Notes: a model not told the origin generated them from the sequence alone. A stretch of 64,000 nt of DNA from Cichorium intybus (GCA_023525715.1 CM042010.1:158597907-158661906); one strand, 5' to 3'; shown: positions 39,927-61,272, counted from the stretch's first letter. A program made the numbers and translations.

Positions 39927-40287
39927 TTAGATGATAATATCAGGATCTATATGATCAGTTCGTTTTTTTATTGGAAGGCATTCATTAATAATAGACATTA
40001 GTTTTGATGGCTTGTTTGTATTCATTGAGAATAGCGTTAGTTTTGATGTCTTGTTTGTATTCTTTGAGTATACTTTAGTAAACATAGTCTTTGAGAATAG
40101 ACGTTGGAATGCAATATTTAAGAATAAATGACATTAACCTTTATAAAAATATGAGTTTGTAATGAAAGCAAACTTGTTGAGGGGGTCAGCAGCACTTAGT
40201 AAATCGACATCACAACCATCACCATCATCCTATTTTAGTAAATAATAATAATAAATTATTTTTAGTCCATGTTTAGTGGTGGTCGGT

Positions 40288-40467
40288 TTATATATTGAGT
40301 TCGACCTCATTGAAAGCTTTTGCCATGGCATCAAGATAGCCATTTGAAGGTCTGGTGTAGGATGTGGTACCAGTTGAATGAAGCAAATATTTCTCTATTT
40401 CAGCGTCTCCTGCTTCAACTTCTTCGCAATCACTTCCATATCCGGGAAATATCGTAATTTTCCGGTA
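40288..40467 (-). pseudogene. Coding-like fragment in element D
   Basis: A 59-codon open frame ending in TAA, without an ATG near its start and with an upstream stop at 40468-40470. Its composition is protein-like (acidic Glu-rich segment, then a Ser/Thr/Tyr stretch and a hydrophilic C-terminus), in contrast to the surrounding AT-rich sequence. I do not recognise the family. It could be the last exon of a gene captured by the element, now without its promoter and other exons. Confidence 0.3.
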
Positions 40468-41470
40468 TCAATGTTATGGTCAAAATAAGATAATTATAAA
40501 ATACATGATCGGATTCTTGCGAAATTTGTTCTTGAATCTCGAGCAACACATCCGCTAGTACAACAAGAATCTAGATTTCCCAAATTGAAAAAGAAAATAC
40601 ATTTATCAAAACTATAGAAAACTTTTTTGCATATAAAATATAATATTTAGTAAACCTTTGCAGGAAGTGGCATTAATGTCCACTTATCAGGGGCAACTTT
40701 TGCCTTTGAACGAGTGGTAATTCCTACAGATGACTTAATTGGCCTTGAACATTGATGTTTCCAAATTCAACATGTCTGTCTGATAATAATAAAACCAAAG
40801 CTGTTGTTGTAATTCTAATTTGGTACGCCCCTTGAATTTCCCCTGTAATTAATTGCATAAACAGAGTTTTTGAGAATAGGCGTTGGCAGGTATTCTTTGA
40901 GAATTGCACTGTAATTCCATTTACAAGAATGTTTAGTAAACAAAGCATTCCAATGACTAACATTTAACATATTCCCTAAGAATTTTTGATTTGTAGTATT
41001 CATAGAATGTTGGGGTTATGCAAAATTGCTACTATTCTTCGAGAATATAAAACGCTACCAGTAGTCATACAATTAAAAACCCTCGAAATGTTAAAGTCGT
41101 TTTACATGATTAACATACACAGGGTTTTCGAGAATTGCGCATATTCTTTGAGAATGTGAACTATTTTGAACTGGACTCCAATTAACAAACCCTAAACAGA
41201 CCGAGCTTAAATTTAGGTTTTTACCTTTCAATGGTTTAACATAATCATCTATAACTGATAATATGATCGTGTCCCGTGATCGTTGCATTTTTTTGTTTTA
41301 ATCATAATTCATTCCTTAGTTATAGGCATGACAATTTTACTTTTATACCCTCGCACGTCCGTTTTTTTAAGAAAGCGATTTATTCTTTTCTTTTATTTAT
41401 AGAAATCTCACCATTTCACAGCCACTCAATATTGCAATCTAATGGTCTTACAATCACACAATAATTACCA

Positions 41471-43137
<1,667 letters not shown>

Positions 43138-44370
43138 CGTTCAATAGAGAACCAGTAAAAGGTAGAGAACGGGAAAACCGTTCTGGACCAATCATTTTAT
43201 AATGCATATTATTAATTGTGTATATTAGTTAAATTATAATAGAATAAATCATTTAATATGATGTTTTTTTTTCTTTCAAAAAACGTTATTTTCTTTCTTT
43301 TTTATAAATCAAAGTATCAATGATATTGAAAATTTTATTGTTTTATCAAAATATTTGTAATCATGTATAAATCGACGCATTTTGTATTCATATATCAATA
43401 TGGTTGTAATTGCAAATGATTAAAGCACAAATTGAAGATAATTTCAATACAATCTTGTTAATGAATACACCTATCTTCAAAACATCAAGTTTTAAGCTTC
43501 CTTTCTTTAATTTGATTTGCACCCTGTTCAAAACATAACACGATTTAGAAATGAATAACACAAAAAGAAAAAAAAATTACAATGTAGAAATTACTATTTT
43601 CTTATAATCATAATTGAAAACAACAAAATCAGAATGCAATAAGTATGTATTATTCTATAACCATAAATGAACAATTCATGATGTTTTCCACTTAGTGCTT
43701 GATTGTACATTAGCACTATCGCATTGCCTTCCACCAGAATCTTGATTTTCTCTGTACAATGTAAAATACATAATAAATATATTAGCCAGAAATAACATTA
43801 TATTCAAAAATGAATAAAACAAGAATATAACACTAAAGTTCTATTCGTTAATAAAAATCATAGAAACATCATTGAATCATACATATAAAACATTACTTTG
43901 CATAAGCCTATTCATTGATGAATACTATGTATGAATGTTAGTATATATTTACAACTTCTTTTACAATTTTTTTACAACATTTGTTTTTTATAGATCTGTT
44001 TTTATAATTTTAATTTTTTATACATTTTTGCATATTCGGTTTTGTGCATGTTTTCTAAGATTTTTTCATCTTTACAAATTATTCTTCTATAACTTCATTT
44101 TCTAACTTTTTTTACAAATCTATTTCATAGGGTTGTAAAAAAATATAAAAATTATTGTTTTTATATATTCATTTACCCAAACCAAAAGTAGAATCTTATG
44201 TATAAATATTAAAGCGAATACTACTATAAATTATGTGAAACTAATTGTGAACAAAGCATTATAAAAAACAAATTTGAATGTTAGTATTTAATTAGCCCAA
44301 ATTTTCAATAATAAAATAGTTTAAAGAATTACGTTGGTTTGAATTTAGAGTTTATAAATTTATTACAGTG
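43138..44370. mobile_element. Probable partial TIR element F, related to element A
   Basis: The left end GTTCAATAGAGAACCAGTAA and the following TTCTGGACCAATCATTTTAT match the start of element A (TTCTGGACCAATCATTTCAC at about 16066). It also holds a TTCATTGATGAATAC palindrome (about 43913), the motif of element A. No right TIR or array is seen; the end at 44370, next to a poly(T) run, is a guess. Confidence 0.4.
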
Positions 44371-44610
44371 GGATTTTTTTTTTTTTTTTTTTGATATGTT
44401 TTGGATATATAGGGGAAATGATATGATGATGTAGTGGGGTGTGGTTTCATGGAGGGTGGGATAGGGGTGATTGTTTGGACGGAAAAACCGAACTGGAACA
44501 GAAACCCGTTGAAACTGGGTTGGTGAAATCGGTACAGTTTCGGTCCTCCGTTTATTGCTTATTCAGTTACTGGTTATTCTGGTTCCGGAACTATAGACGA
44601 GTGTTTGGAC

Positions 44611-45122
44611 CAAGGTTATCAAACTCGAGATCCTACCTAGGATCGTTTTTTGTTTTGCAAAATCGGGATCGTAGGATCGGATCGGATCGTAAGATTCTAC
44701 CAAAAACACAAAAAATAAGAAATACATATTATACCATAAGTTCACAAGTTACAAAAAAAAAGTTTCAAAGATTTAAAATAACTAATAGACATATCCAATC
44801 CAATTTAATCTAAAATAACAGACGAATCATCCATCATATCATTTCTGGAGTATAATGAAAGACGGAAGGAAATTTAGGGTTACAAGTCTTATAAGTTAGA
44901 ATTTAATTTTTCAGTCAAAATGTCAAATAAAGTCAAAAATCAGATTTTTATTAAACTTAGTAGACTCAGATCGTATACGAGTATACGATCCCCGATCCGA
45001 GTCTACGAGTTTACGTACGAGTTTGCTAAAAAACGAGTTTAGTAGAATCGGTATCGTTTTTGGAATCTGGGATCGTAAACTCGTAAGAGTTTACGAGTAA
45101 ACTCGAGAGTTTGATAACCTTG
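44611..45122. mobile_element. hAT-type MITE
   Basis: 512 bp with a perfect 8-bp target duplication GTTTGGAC (44603-44610 and 45123-45130). The ends are CAAGGTTATCAAACTC and its near reverse complement. The interior repeats GGATCGTA and TACGAGT words. It has inserted into another repeat rich in GGTTCCG/CCGGAAC words (about 44470-45270). Confidence 0.88.
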
Positions 45123-45130
45123 GTTTGGAC

Positions 45131-48056
45131 TAAAAAACCAAGCTGAAACCGGAACCGACCCGGATAGGAGGAGTTTGGTTCGGTTCCGTTCAGTTACAGA
45201 CCTTCATTCATGTCTTATTCGGTTACCGGCTATTCAAGTTCCAATCTGGTTCCAGAACCAAAAACATCCCTACAGTGGAAGGTGGTGACGAGTTTTTTTA
45301 TGAGGACAGGAGTACCAACAATTTTCTAGGGAAGCTATAAGGAGATGGAAAGAATATGGGGGTGAGGACAAAAAATAATTAAAAGAAAATTTAAAAAATA
45401 TTTAGAAAAATACAAAGGATTAAATATTCAGTTTAAATCGGCCAGGACGAAAAGGAAAACAAAATACGAGGTCGTCCGAATTAAATAATAACAATAATAA
45501 GAACCAACTACATAGATTACCAAAACATAGTAACCGGTTGTGTAATTTACACTTATTTTATTTATGTTTTTCCAATGTTCTAAACGAAAAGCAATAAAGA
45601 ATACTACATTTGGGCGCGGATAAATTTTGTCTAAACCTTGCACCTAGTTCTTGGAAAGTAAAAAAGTGTTTGAAACATTGAATAGCATTAAAACGTAGAT
45701 ATAAAATCTCATATTATCATTATTTTTATATTGCAACTAATTTGGTTTTAGACTATGTTCATCTACTTCTAGTGTAACCAAATCACTTATAATAATAATA
45801 AAATAGTTGTTTCATTATTAAAAGTTTAAAACTACTAAAAAGGATTGAGAAGGTTCCTTTCTAGTTATTGATCAATTCAAGTCAACAAAACATAAATCTC
45901 TGCAATATAATTTGAAAACACTTGATTCAACAATCGAAAATTAATCGTAATAATGGAGCATTCTTAATTCCGAGGTGTTGATTGGTGACCCTAGTTATCG
46001 GACTATCAATCAGTTCCCTTTTCGCACAGTGACCTTTTATTTAACTAAGACCGATAATTGCACGTTCCACTTAGCGCACATGAAGGTGGTTACCCACCAT
46101 ATCATAAGAAAGATTCACTTCAACCAACAAATGTGATACCTTTGGTTTTGGGCCCCTTTTAAGAACCACATGTGTTTCACTAACCACCTTTGGCTTTTGT
46201 TACTTGTTTGTAACCGTATTTACATTTGTTTGTAAATTGTAACCTTATTTACCAACCGCTGTCTACTTGTCTATCATTCTTTAGGTTACTGTCTACTGTC
46301 TAGATCAAAAGAATATTGTTTTAGTAATGATTTAGTTATATCACTTCTAATATCAACACCAAAATACAAAATATATACAAAAAAATATGGTTTGTTAGCA
46401 AGTCAACAGCTTTTCATTCGATCAAAAAGTCGACATTCTGTTTACCCTTTAGTTATTTACCTTTACTTTACCTATTCAATATTATTTTTCTGCCATATAG
46501 TTCTTGAAGTACACGGGAACCAACGAACAAGTAAAAAGCTTCCGCTTATTTTTGAACTTTTCTTTCTGACTTTCTCTTTTAGAGATGTATTTTTCATATT
46601 TTGAACTTGTAGTTATACTTTTTTTGTGGGATCTTAGAATCCCGATCCCGATCTTGCAAACCCAAAAAACAATCTTACATAAAATATCGATCTTGACAAC
46701 CTTGGTCAGTATCCCAATTTTAAACATTATAAAGGTACTAGTAATACTTAATAATATACACATGGTATATTATGTTTATTATAATAGGAAACATTATGTG
46801 TCACTCTTTTCAAAACCTTTCATACATTGTCTATGTAATATTGGCCACATGAGAGATATGATAACAAACAGCGAATTTAACTTCCCACCTGATGCTCCTA
46901 TCATTTCTATGAAAATACAAACCACCGACACCAACATGTACTTTTACATTTATTATTTTCTTGGACTAATGTGAAACACACTTTATTCGGGTGTACGGTG
47001 TTGCACCCTCCATTATTTGGGATAGTGAAAGGTGTCTCCTAGTAAAAGTCGGAACACTTGTATACCCAATAAACTATGGACAACCTCCATAATCAGGAGA
47101 TGTTCTATATGTTTCCATCACATATAGAAATGGGTTTTTAAACGTCTACAATAACATTATGGGATTATTAGCAAGATGCTTACAATACTGTGACGAAAAC
47201 TTGAATAATTTCTTAATAACGTCTATGTGAGAAAATAATAAGAAATAAGTCCTTTTTAAGTTTTTATTTGGAAAGAAACAAATGCAACTAAGAAGTTCTA
47301 AGCCAATAATCAATGTACCAAATTTAGTCAGTGGGTCATCCAAATAAACCATGTTTCAACATCTTATGGTAGTTAAAACACAAAATTGAATAAACAGCTT
47401 AGTAGTCCATTGGCAGAAGTCTTTCACAAAATATGAATATTTACTGATCCGATAAGGCAAAGATGTTCATATACTAAATGCATACCAGAATTTTCAGCCA
47501 ATATAAATCATAACCAACATCTTTTATATGAATATAATATTAGTTGATGTCGTGTTTTGTGGTCCAGTAGGAATTACAACTAATTCAAAATATGACAAAC
47601 TACAGAAAAAAACTACATACATTAGTCATGTTATCGAAGAAGCACAAAGGTTTTTCCGATCCCAAAAATATCATAAAAAACTACTTCTAACTTTATCATA
47701 TTTGCCGAGTTCTTCAGTATAGCCGGTAAAAAAACCTGAGAGAATGTGTGTTTTTTTATGAGACAAGAGTTTGAAAGTTGTGTTTTTGTGTTTGGCCAAG
47801 AATTAAACTTGCTGGGATTGTCAAGTAGAACAGGTTTTGTAAAATCAATTTCGTTTTGACCAAAAAAATTCAGGTCTTTAGGTATACTGTTATTTGATGC
47901 AATTATTTAACATTAATGGTAGTTGGGTGATGGTTTGAGGTTAGACGTTTGCATATTAAGTTTGTATGTCACTTAGATATTTATTGTGAATTCTAGGGTT
48001 TTGGTATATTTGATCTAGAACCAGATATGGTACTTGTTCAGTTTATTGATTGAAAA
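45131..48056. other. Intergenic, mostly unrecognised
   Basis: No gene seen. Near 46622-46706 a short sequence with CCCGATCCCGATCTTGCAAA and TCTTGACAACCTTGG looks like a truncated relative of the hAT MITE 44611-45122. Small frames here have no coding character. Confidence 0.45.
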
Positions 48057-48930
48057 TGTAACATCCTCAAGTTTAATTAGGATGTATGAAGTAAAGATGA
48101 TGAAGGATTTACTAAGCTAAGTATGTTGCCATTGGTGATTGTATTGTATGACCCAATGCATAAGTCATGCATTGGAGGGTTGTACCTTATGCATAAAATG
48201 TCTTGTGTGAAGGAAAGATAAAAGTATTAAGCATGAGTTGAAATAAGCATTTCAAGGAGACTGTAATGCTTATATGAATTATTTGCATTGCATTGAAACC
48301 TAAGTTAATAGATATCCCATCATGTTTACTTGATCTCAATTACTTACCAATAATGTGCAGGTCTGGTAAGTCAAACGGCATATAGGGTACATCAGCCATG
48401 TAATATGAAACCCACAAACCCATGTAATATCGTTGTATTAAGAGTTGGGTGTTACCCAATTGTTATGGTAAAAGTTGAGCATCAAGCAAATAAAGTAATG
48501 ATGGTAATTATCATTAAGGTGTCATTGTAATGACCTAAGTAACATGAAATATCTTATTTGATACATAGCATGATGTTAAGTATTTAAGTTTAGGCTTAAT
48601 GAGTTAAGACAAGCTATAAATGTAAAAACTAATGAACTTGCACAAAAATGATGTATTGATAATGATTATGATTACGTATTTCCATATGCATATGCATTTC
48701 CAAATCAAGGCAAGGAAGCTAAAGGAAACTTGAGTCTTTGTGTTTGTGAAAACAGGATATATGACCATGAAATAGCATGAGCATGACATTACACAAGTTT
48801 CCTGAGCATGAGCATGGCACAAGCAGTTTCATGAGGCTGAGAATAGCACAGTATAGGCAGTTTCACGAGCATGAGCATGACATATCATTATGGGAACATG
48901 ATAGCATATATACATGGCATATGAAAAATT
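48057..48930. repeat. LTR-like remnant
   Basis: Begins TGTAACATCCTCAAG, a usual start of Ty3-type LTRs in plants. It contains irregular repeats of GAGCATGAGCATG and CAGTTTCA (48776-48890). No matching end was found, so it is at best a truncated relic. Confidence 0.3.
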
Positions 48931-49540
48931 TTAAGGAAATCAGAACGTTGCCAAGTTTCCTTTGTCCCACATAGGTGGGCAAAAGAAATTTAAATGGGTT
49001 GGTTTATATACCCTATTTCTCATCCTTACCTTGTAAAGGAAATAGCGGGGGTCAAGGATAGGCCAAACCCACATTTGCGCCTGGTTGTGGTCGTGTACGC
49101 AAGGTGTGAGGTTCACAAAATGGTGCGATGCAGGGACATTTTAAGGACAAGAGTTACATCTGCCAATAGAGCGAGTTAAAAACCTTTAAGGACCAGAGTT
49201 ACATCCGCATTCATATTGGTTTAATTTTTGTTCTGTATTTTAAATGCCTGATAACAAAACACACAACAGTCTACTTCTTGTCCTTTCTTATATTTGATTT
49301 TGATGGCAACGGATCAATTCGATTTGGAATGAACTCGGTAATATCAATAATGATTACTAATAATGCGTTTATTATTTTCATTATTAACGACTTGATAATT
49401 AATTCTAAATATTAATTTTCAGTTCAGTTAATAATTATATTTTCAACAATCTTAAAGAATTTTAATATATTGTGATATAAATTACCGATCAAATAGAAAT
49501 AAACTTTCTTCCGCGAATTTCTGACTACTGAATCAAGAAT
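48931..49540 (+). repeat. Diverged relative of the solo LTR 61273-62240
   Basis: Shares in the same order AATTTTAAGGAA, TTTGTCCCACATAGGTGGG (TTTATCCCACATTGGTGGG in the other copy), a GGCCAAACCCACA/GGCTAAGCCCACA segment, AAAAACCTTTAAGGAC and GTTACATCCG/GTCAATCCG. It is strongly decayed and partly deleted. Confidence 0.6.
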
Positions 49541-49579
49541 TCATAAAGTTGGGACCGATTTGACGATCATAACTATGTC

Positions 49580-50072
49580 CAAGGGCGAACATAGTAGGGG
49601 CATGGGGTAGCCCGTGCCACTACTCGTTTTTCTGCGTAAGGGTAAGATTTTTTGGAAATTTTTTTTTTATATTATAGTGCCACTACTCGTTTTTTCTGCA
49701 TACGGGGTTTGATAAAATATTACCGAATGTATTTTCTTTTCGTCGTAAACATGATATGGATATTGTGGATATGAACGAGAATTATGTCACTTCGAGAAAC
49801 CGTAGGACCAAACCCTTTTGAAAGTGAAACTCGAAAATGTTATGGAACATTTTCAGAAAATGTCAGTACGGAAATTTCATATTTAAAATGTAAGTTTTAC
49901 ACTAATTTGTTATATTTAATGCAATCGTATGTTTTATTTTTTTGTGTTATTATATATGTCCGACCCGACCCGAAAATGCCCTGCACTCATAGGTTAATTT
50001 TTTTTTTTTGTTATTATGTATGCTCGGAAAAAGTGGTGCCACTAGAGTCCTTGAGTCCTGCGTCCGCCCCTG
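49580..50072. mobile_element. hAT-like non-autonomous element
   Basis: 493 bp. The ends CAAGGGCG and CGCCCCTG are near-complementary, with an 8-bp target duplication that has one mismatch (ACTATGTC at 49572-49579, TCTATGTC at 50073-50080). The phrase GTGCCACTACTCGTTTTT occurs twice inside. The frame at 49784-50098 runs across its end and is not a gene. Confidence 0.7.
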
Positions 50073-50080
50073 TCTATGTC

Positions 50081-52065
50081 GCTAGGCCGACAATGTGAAA
50101 CTCATGTTTGTCATGCTCACTCTAATAATTGTGAATCGAATAGAATATTTACTCGAGGTATGAGGTAGTTCATTACGTTCTACGACGACTCAACCCAATA
50201 TCTACATGTTTATCTCAACGTTGAGATCAAAAGATGAAGTTTTTGATGCATCTAAATTGTATAATGCTAGAGTTGAGAATCAACACGAAAGATGCACTAT
50301 GTTATTTTCATCATTGTATGTTGAACCTGTCAAAGCAAACATAATTGCATTAGCAATTTCAATGAAGCCAAGTACATCATTTTCATCATTGTATGTCGAA
50401 CCCGGACGTGAGGTAATAGAGCATGTCGCATGGGCAACACGGCGTGTTGAGAAAGGCCACACAGCGCGTAGGACCTCCTCGACAGAAAGGCTTAAAAGCC
50501 TTAAGTCGGTCATTTAGTTCTTTAGCCACATTCTTGCTTCAGTAGAAAAAAAGGACGATGCTCTAGAGTTCTGTGGCCCAAAATTAAAGAGAAAATATTG
50601 AAGAAATGAAATTTGGCATTTCCATCATCATTTTAAAGGTGATATCTTAATCGTTTGAAGTAAGAATGATGATTGTGAGCAAGGATGGGTTAAAAGCTTG
50701 TAAACCCTAACTGTTGCGTAACTATAAGACCAATGAAATCGAGTATTAAGTTGAGTGAACAATAAGTATGGTGTTTTGTTGATTGGATTAAGAAAATTGG
50801 TAAGAATATTAATATTAAGGGTTAATTATCAACCCTAAGTATGCTAGGGGTGAATGTGTAATACGTATGGTATCGAAAAAAAAAGTAAGTCAAGACAGGG
50901 CTTCAAGTGAGTAATCTCTAGTACTTTAATGAGAAGTATTCTCATTTCTCGGCCAATTGTGGCTAACATAGCTAGGTTAGTAGGTATAGCTCTTTTGCTG
51001 ATACAACTAAGTTGATAAGTTACAGGTTTATAGTTGTGTATAACTAGTGTCGGGACATAGGTCATGGTTGATCATGACTATTACAGCCGAGATAATATGT
51101 TATGCCTAATCATGACTAGAATAGCAGGCAGTGCTAACAGGATAGGCAGTGTTAGCAACACAGGCAGTTTGGCAGTTTTTGCAGTGCGGTATATAATGCA
51201 AAACCGCACCGAAAATAGTTGGTTTTTAAAAAATAAAAAACTAAACCATCGGTTTATTATGCAGTGCGGTATATAATACAAAGGAGCTTGACGATCTTCC
51301 AATTTCCTTAAATTTTCGAGCAATATGTTGGTTATTATGCTTATCATGATTGTACAAGATGTACATTTACATTATTCCCCAAGAAAGAAAGTATGTACGA
51401 AACCTTCACAATAGAGTCTGAACCCAGATTTTGGCCTAAGATAGCTAGGCCATTCTAGACCAACTAGTTGAAGTAGTATCCCCTAGGTAAAGGGAAGATA
51501 TAGGTGTCGATAGGTAGCATGCCTCACGAGAGCTAACACTATAATTTTGGTACAGGTAGGTCTATAATATTTAATGATAACATAATTTGATCGATAACTA
51601 GATATCCTATAGTAATGGGGATTAGTAACACTACATGTAATCTAAGATGGTTCGTATGTTTTAGCTTACATATCTGGTTGTTGAGAATTGAAATATGCTG
51701 CTGTCTATTACTGTTATATTTATTGTAGATCTATGGTTGGTTATTTGCATTGTTGAAAGTTCACCAAAAAGTTTTAGGTTGCAAATTCCGATGTTCCACT
51801 TAAATTCCAAAACATATCAAACGGGTCGAGGCTCTACCCTCCTTTAGCTAGAGCAGCTGTCTCATAGTTACAAAAAAACCAATTAGATGAAACTGGATGT
51901 CAATATATTAGCCCCACCACCCAACCACCCGGATCTAGTTCCACGATTCCACAACCCGTGTTGATAATTACAACAAATTTAAATGAACTATTAATTACAA
52001 ACAACTTATATAAGCAGGAAGTGGTCATAAAATTTCAGACAAAAAAAACTCAAACCTGGTAAAGG
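50081..52065. other. Intergenic, LTR-like remnants
   Basis: No gene. Around 50890-50930, CTTCAAGTGAGTAATCTC resembles the LTR word CTTCAGGTGAGTAATCTC at 1531-1548, so 50600-51780 may be an old relative of the Tekay LTR. GCAGTGCGGTATATAAT occurs twice (51181 and 51261) beside a GGTTTTT segment. The frame at 50206-50517 contains a small internal duplication but no family signature. Confidence 0.35.
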
Positions 52066-53626
52066 CTAAGCATTCACCTCCTCCTGCACAATTCGCTCAA
52101 GTATGAGATTTACAGCTGCATTTGCTGATGAGAAAGCTCCGTGAAAGCTCTCTTTATAGGATATGCTTTCCAGCTCCATTGCCATCCTTAACAATATATC
52201 CCCTAATTCTGTTTGCTTCTCTGTCAAAGAGTTATAGTATGAGCGAGCAGCAACATTACTGATGTCTACATTAGTTGGCTCTGGACAATATTCATCATCC
52301 AACCACTTGTGAAGAGTTACTCTTAACCATTCTGATTCCTGCAGGTATGCTACAAAAGCTTGAGCATAGCAACGTACAAATGCACACACAGAAATTTACA
52401 TGTATACAAAGAAATTTATTAGTTAAAAGAGTGTACCAAAGAGCACATTAACCCTAATCTAGTTAACTTTCATATAGATTCTAGAAACCTTTTGCACCAG
52501 AAAAGAAGTTGACTAGATTGGGGTGGATAAATTAGGTACTCCTATATACAAAAAGTTACTAGACAGGCATCAAGGTCATAGTAACAACAAATTCGTAATG
52601 ATAGAAAGTTTAGCTTGGTTAGGGATCAAATGATATGTTTACCTACTTTGCTGGTCATGAACAAATTAATGTACTTTTTTGAATTTCTGATTTCCTGATC
52701 TAGGAGTTCCTAAGATAAAGTCAAGCTTTATAGACTGGTAATTAGAACCTTTCTGTTATTATTGGTCACCGTAAACAGGTATTTCAACTAAAACCCATCC
52801 TCTACTCTATATAGGTTTTACATAGAAACAGGCTTTTCATGCTTTCAACAAACGGACCTCCAATATGATAGGTCCAATGTCCAACAAGCATCAATGAACC
52901 TCCTCCAGCTTCAGAGTTCGTACTCCTTTTTAGAGGACCTACCTTGGGCCTCTCTTAAGTACCACCAAAAATCCTTTGCCTTTAACAATGGAGTAGATGA
53001 CATTCGCATGGCAGTCATAAGCTACAAATGTCAAACACTTCGCACCAAAATCCATTATCACTAATTCAATATAGTTTGCTAATGACCCGGCCATTTTCCA
53101 ACTCTCTGGTAGAAGAATTATAACAAAATATTTATGTCGATGAGTGTTATTCTAACCAGAATTACCAATTTCATATCCATTAAAGCATGGTGCCACATGA
53201 TAACTTAAGATTTCAAATGATGGAGAGGTATCCGTAAAAGAAATACACCTTAAGCCTGCGATATATATAACAAAATGTAACAAAATATCACATTAATTGA
53301 CTGATTATATAATTATAAGGGTATTAACAAATTACCTCCAATGCTTTCGAAGAGTTTAACCAGGCTTTTGGAATTCTAATTTCTTCAACCGATCCTTCCG
53401 GTTCTTCTTGTTCTTCTTTTCCATCACTTCGTGGACTTGAAAACGAGCCACAAGTTTGAACAGAGAGAAAACGACGATTGTTTAGCTGAGAAGTGAGATA
53501 AACATTACGGACTCGGGCACCACCGATTCTTAGAGCTGTACTCTGAATTTTCGAATGGCGAAGTGAATCCACATTTGAGACAACTACAGTTTGGAACATG
53601 AACGATAACGAATCCATGAGATGCAA
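52066..53626 (-). CDS. Unnamed conserved-looking plant protein, 187 aa, two exons, probably organelle-targeted
   Basis: Exons are 53626-53336 and 52338-52066 on the minus strand, joined by a 997-bp GT-AG phase-0 intron to give 97 + 90 residues. A second Met at residue 4 (53617) is an equally possible start. Residues 1-65 are rich in Ser, Arg, Val and Asn with few acids, as in chloroplast or mitochondrial transit peptides. A short Glu-rich linker (about 66-85) leads into a compact helical domain of about 100 residues with the motif ESEWLRVTLHKWLDDEYCPE across the exon junction and a C-terminal ESFHGAFSSANAAVNLI helix. I have the impression of a conserved plant family but cannot name it, and I assign no function. 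The frame is intact and both splice sites are good, so it is likely expressed. Confidence 0.85.

Positions 53627-58148
<4,522 letters not shown>

Positions 58149-58227
<79 letters not shown>
58149..58227. repeat. (TA)n array 13
   Basis: About 79 bp of uninterrupted TA. Confidence 0.98.
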
Positions 58228-58230
<3 letters not shown>

Positions 58231-58492
58231 AAGATTTAGGAATATGTGAAATTTTGTCTTTTTATTGTATACTAAATAATAGAAATAGTCCTTCATTTGT
58301 AGAAGAATTACAAGATGGTCCTTTTATTTCATAAAATTACAATAATGATTCTTTCTTTTAAAGATTTATTAATATGATCTACGTTTAATAGCAAAATAAC
58401 ATAAATGGTATACGTGTTTTCAAATTTACAAAAAATTATTTTCATTTATCTAATGCATAAATCGTGAGTTCCTACTAATTTTCTTCATTAAC

Positions 58493-58520
58493 ACCCGCTG
58501 TAACGCGCGGGCATCCTAAT
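58493..58520 (+). other. Helitron-like 3' terminus
   Basis: CCCGCTGTAACGCGCGGG forms a hairpin followed by CATCCTAA and T, resembling Helitron 3' ends (hairpin then CTRR). The matching 5' end was not found. Confidence 0.45.
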
Positions 58521-58533
58521 CCTCGTTAGAACA

Positions 58534-59977
<1,444 letters not shown>

Positions 59978-61272
59978 GACATGTTACTTGGTTGTAAAAA
60001 AATGAAGATAGAATGTTATCATTTGATGGTTTTTCGGAAGTTCGATGTCAAAATAAGAGAAACTGAAAGTAGATTTGACACCTTGCTATTACAGGTAATA
60101 ACTAAAGTACATTGCATGTATCGTGTAAATTCCATTGCTATTCCTTGTAGGTGACCAGGTAATACAGCATAATGCTCTTTCTTCACCAAAATTGAAAATT
60201 AAACGTATGAACTGTTTATTATTATACCAATGGTTTGGTTGTATTTGGAGCATCTTGCATGCCCTGTAAAAAGTATTGTGACGATCTATTGGCATTTTGA
60301 AGGAGTTAAAATGGGCGTATCCATGGTGGACCCATGAAGGTATTAAGATGTTCTTCCAAGTGTCCAAGTTGTTATGTCCTCTTCATGGTCTTTAGGAGCT
60401 TTTGTCAAAGTTGTGGGCATGAAATTTGTAACTATAAATTAAAAAAAACGATGAAAACCATAACTAAGGCAACTAACCAAGTGCAATCAGGTCAAGTAAA
60501 ATTCGTTGTCAAATCCCCAAATAGCAAGACATTAACATGCTGATATGTTAATATAAACTAAAAAAATACATAGACTACACCAGTTTTTCATCCATAATGA
60601 GTATTCATTTTGAAAACAAAAAAATCTTTAGATTTGTTGCCACGAAGAGATAAGAATAGACAAATTAACAAACAGACAAGCTCGACTAATAAATTAGTGA
60701 TACCTTAAATCCATACTAAAATGAGTAGATTGGAGTTCCATACAACGTTACAAATTGTTATAGAATTCTAAAAGTAGATTGGAGTTCTCTAGAAGCAATT
60801 TGATTGCTGAATCCAGTCTCCTAGAATTTACGGTCAGCGCCAAAGTTTTCCGGCAAGCCTTCCAGTAACAATAATACAACAATGTTGACTATAACTTGCA
60901 TAATCGAGAATCTTCCGCAAATTTTAATGGAGACGTAAGAATCGACACAAATCCCAAAGTTTTACAGCACACCTAGAAAAATTGAAGTACCAAATCAATA
61001 TATTTATACTGAACGATAATCTATAACCCTTTTAACTTCAAAAAAAATTGCTACCATAATAGTTGCTTTTATTATCTTCCTAGCAATGCTCTTGCCTCTG
61101 GTGTAAAAATATATAAGTGTTTATTTAACAGAGAAATACCAAGCCTCCAAATTTATTTTTCGTTGCATTCCAAAGTTGGGCTTGTAAATCATCACCAGGA
61201 ACTATGCAATTTTGAAATTGGGCTTTTTTACAAACACTTCTCTAACAAGGCTAACTCTCCCTCTGTATTTTG
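59978..61272. other. Probable Helitron body and intergenic sequence
   Basis: No Rep/helicase frame and no gene seen. The extent of the Helitron that ends at 59940 is unknown. Confidence 0.35.

Noticed and set aside
50206..50517. 103-codon frame with an internal SSLYVEP duplication
   Set aside because: No family, no introns or flanking gene signals, and it lies in repeat-derived intergenic sequence.
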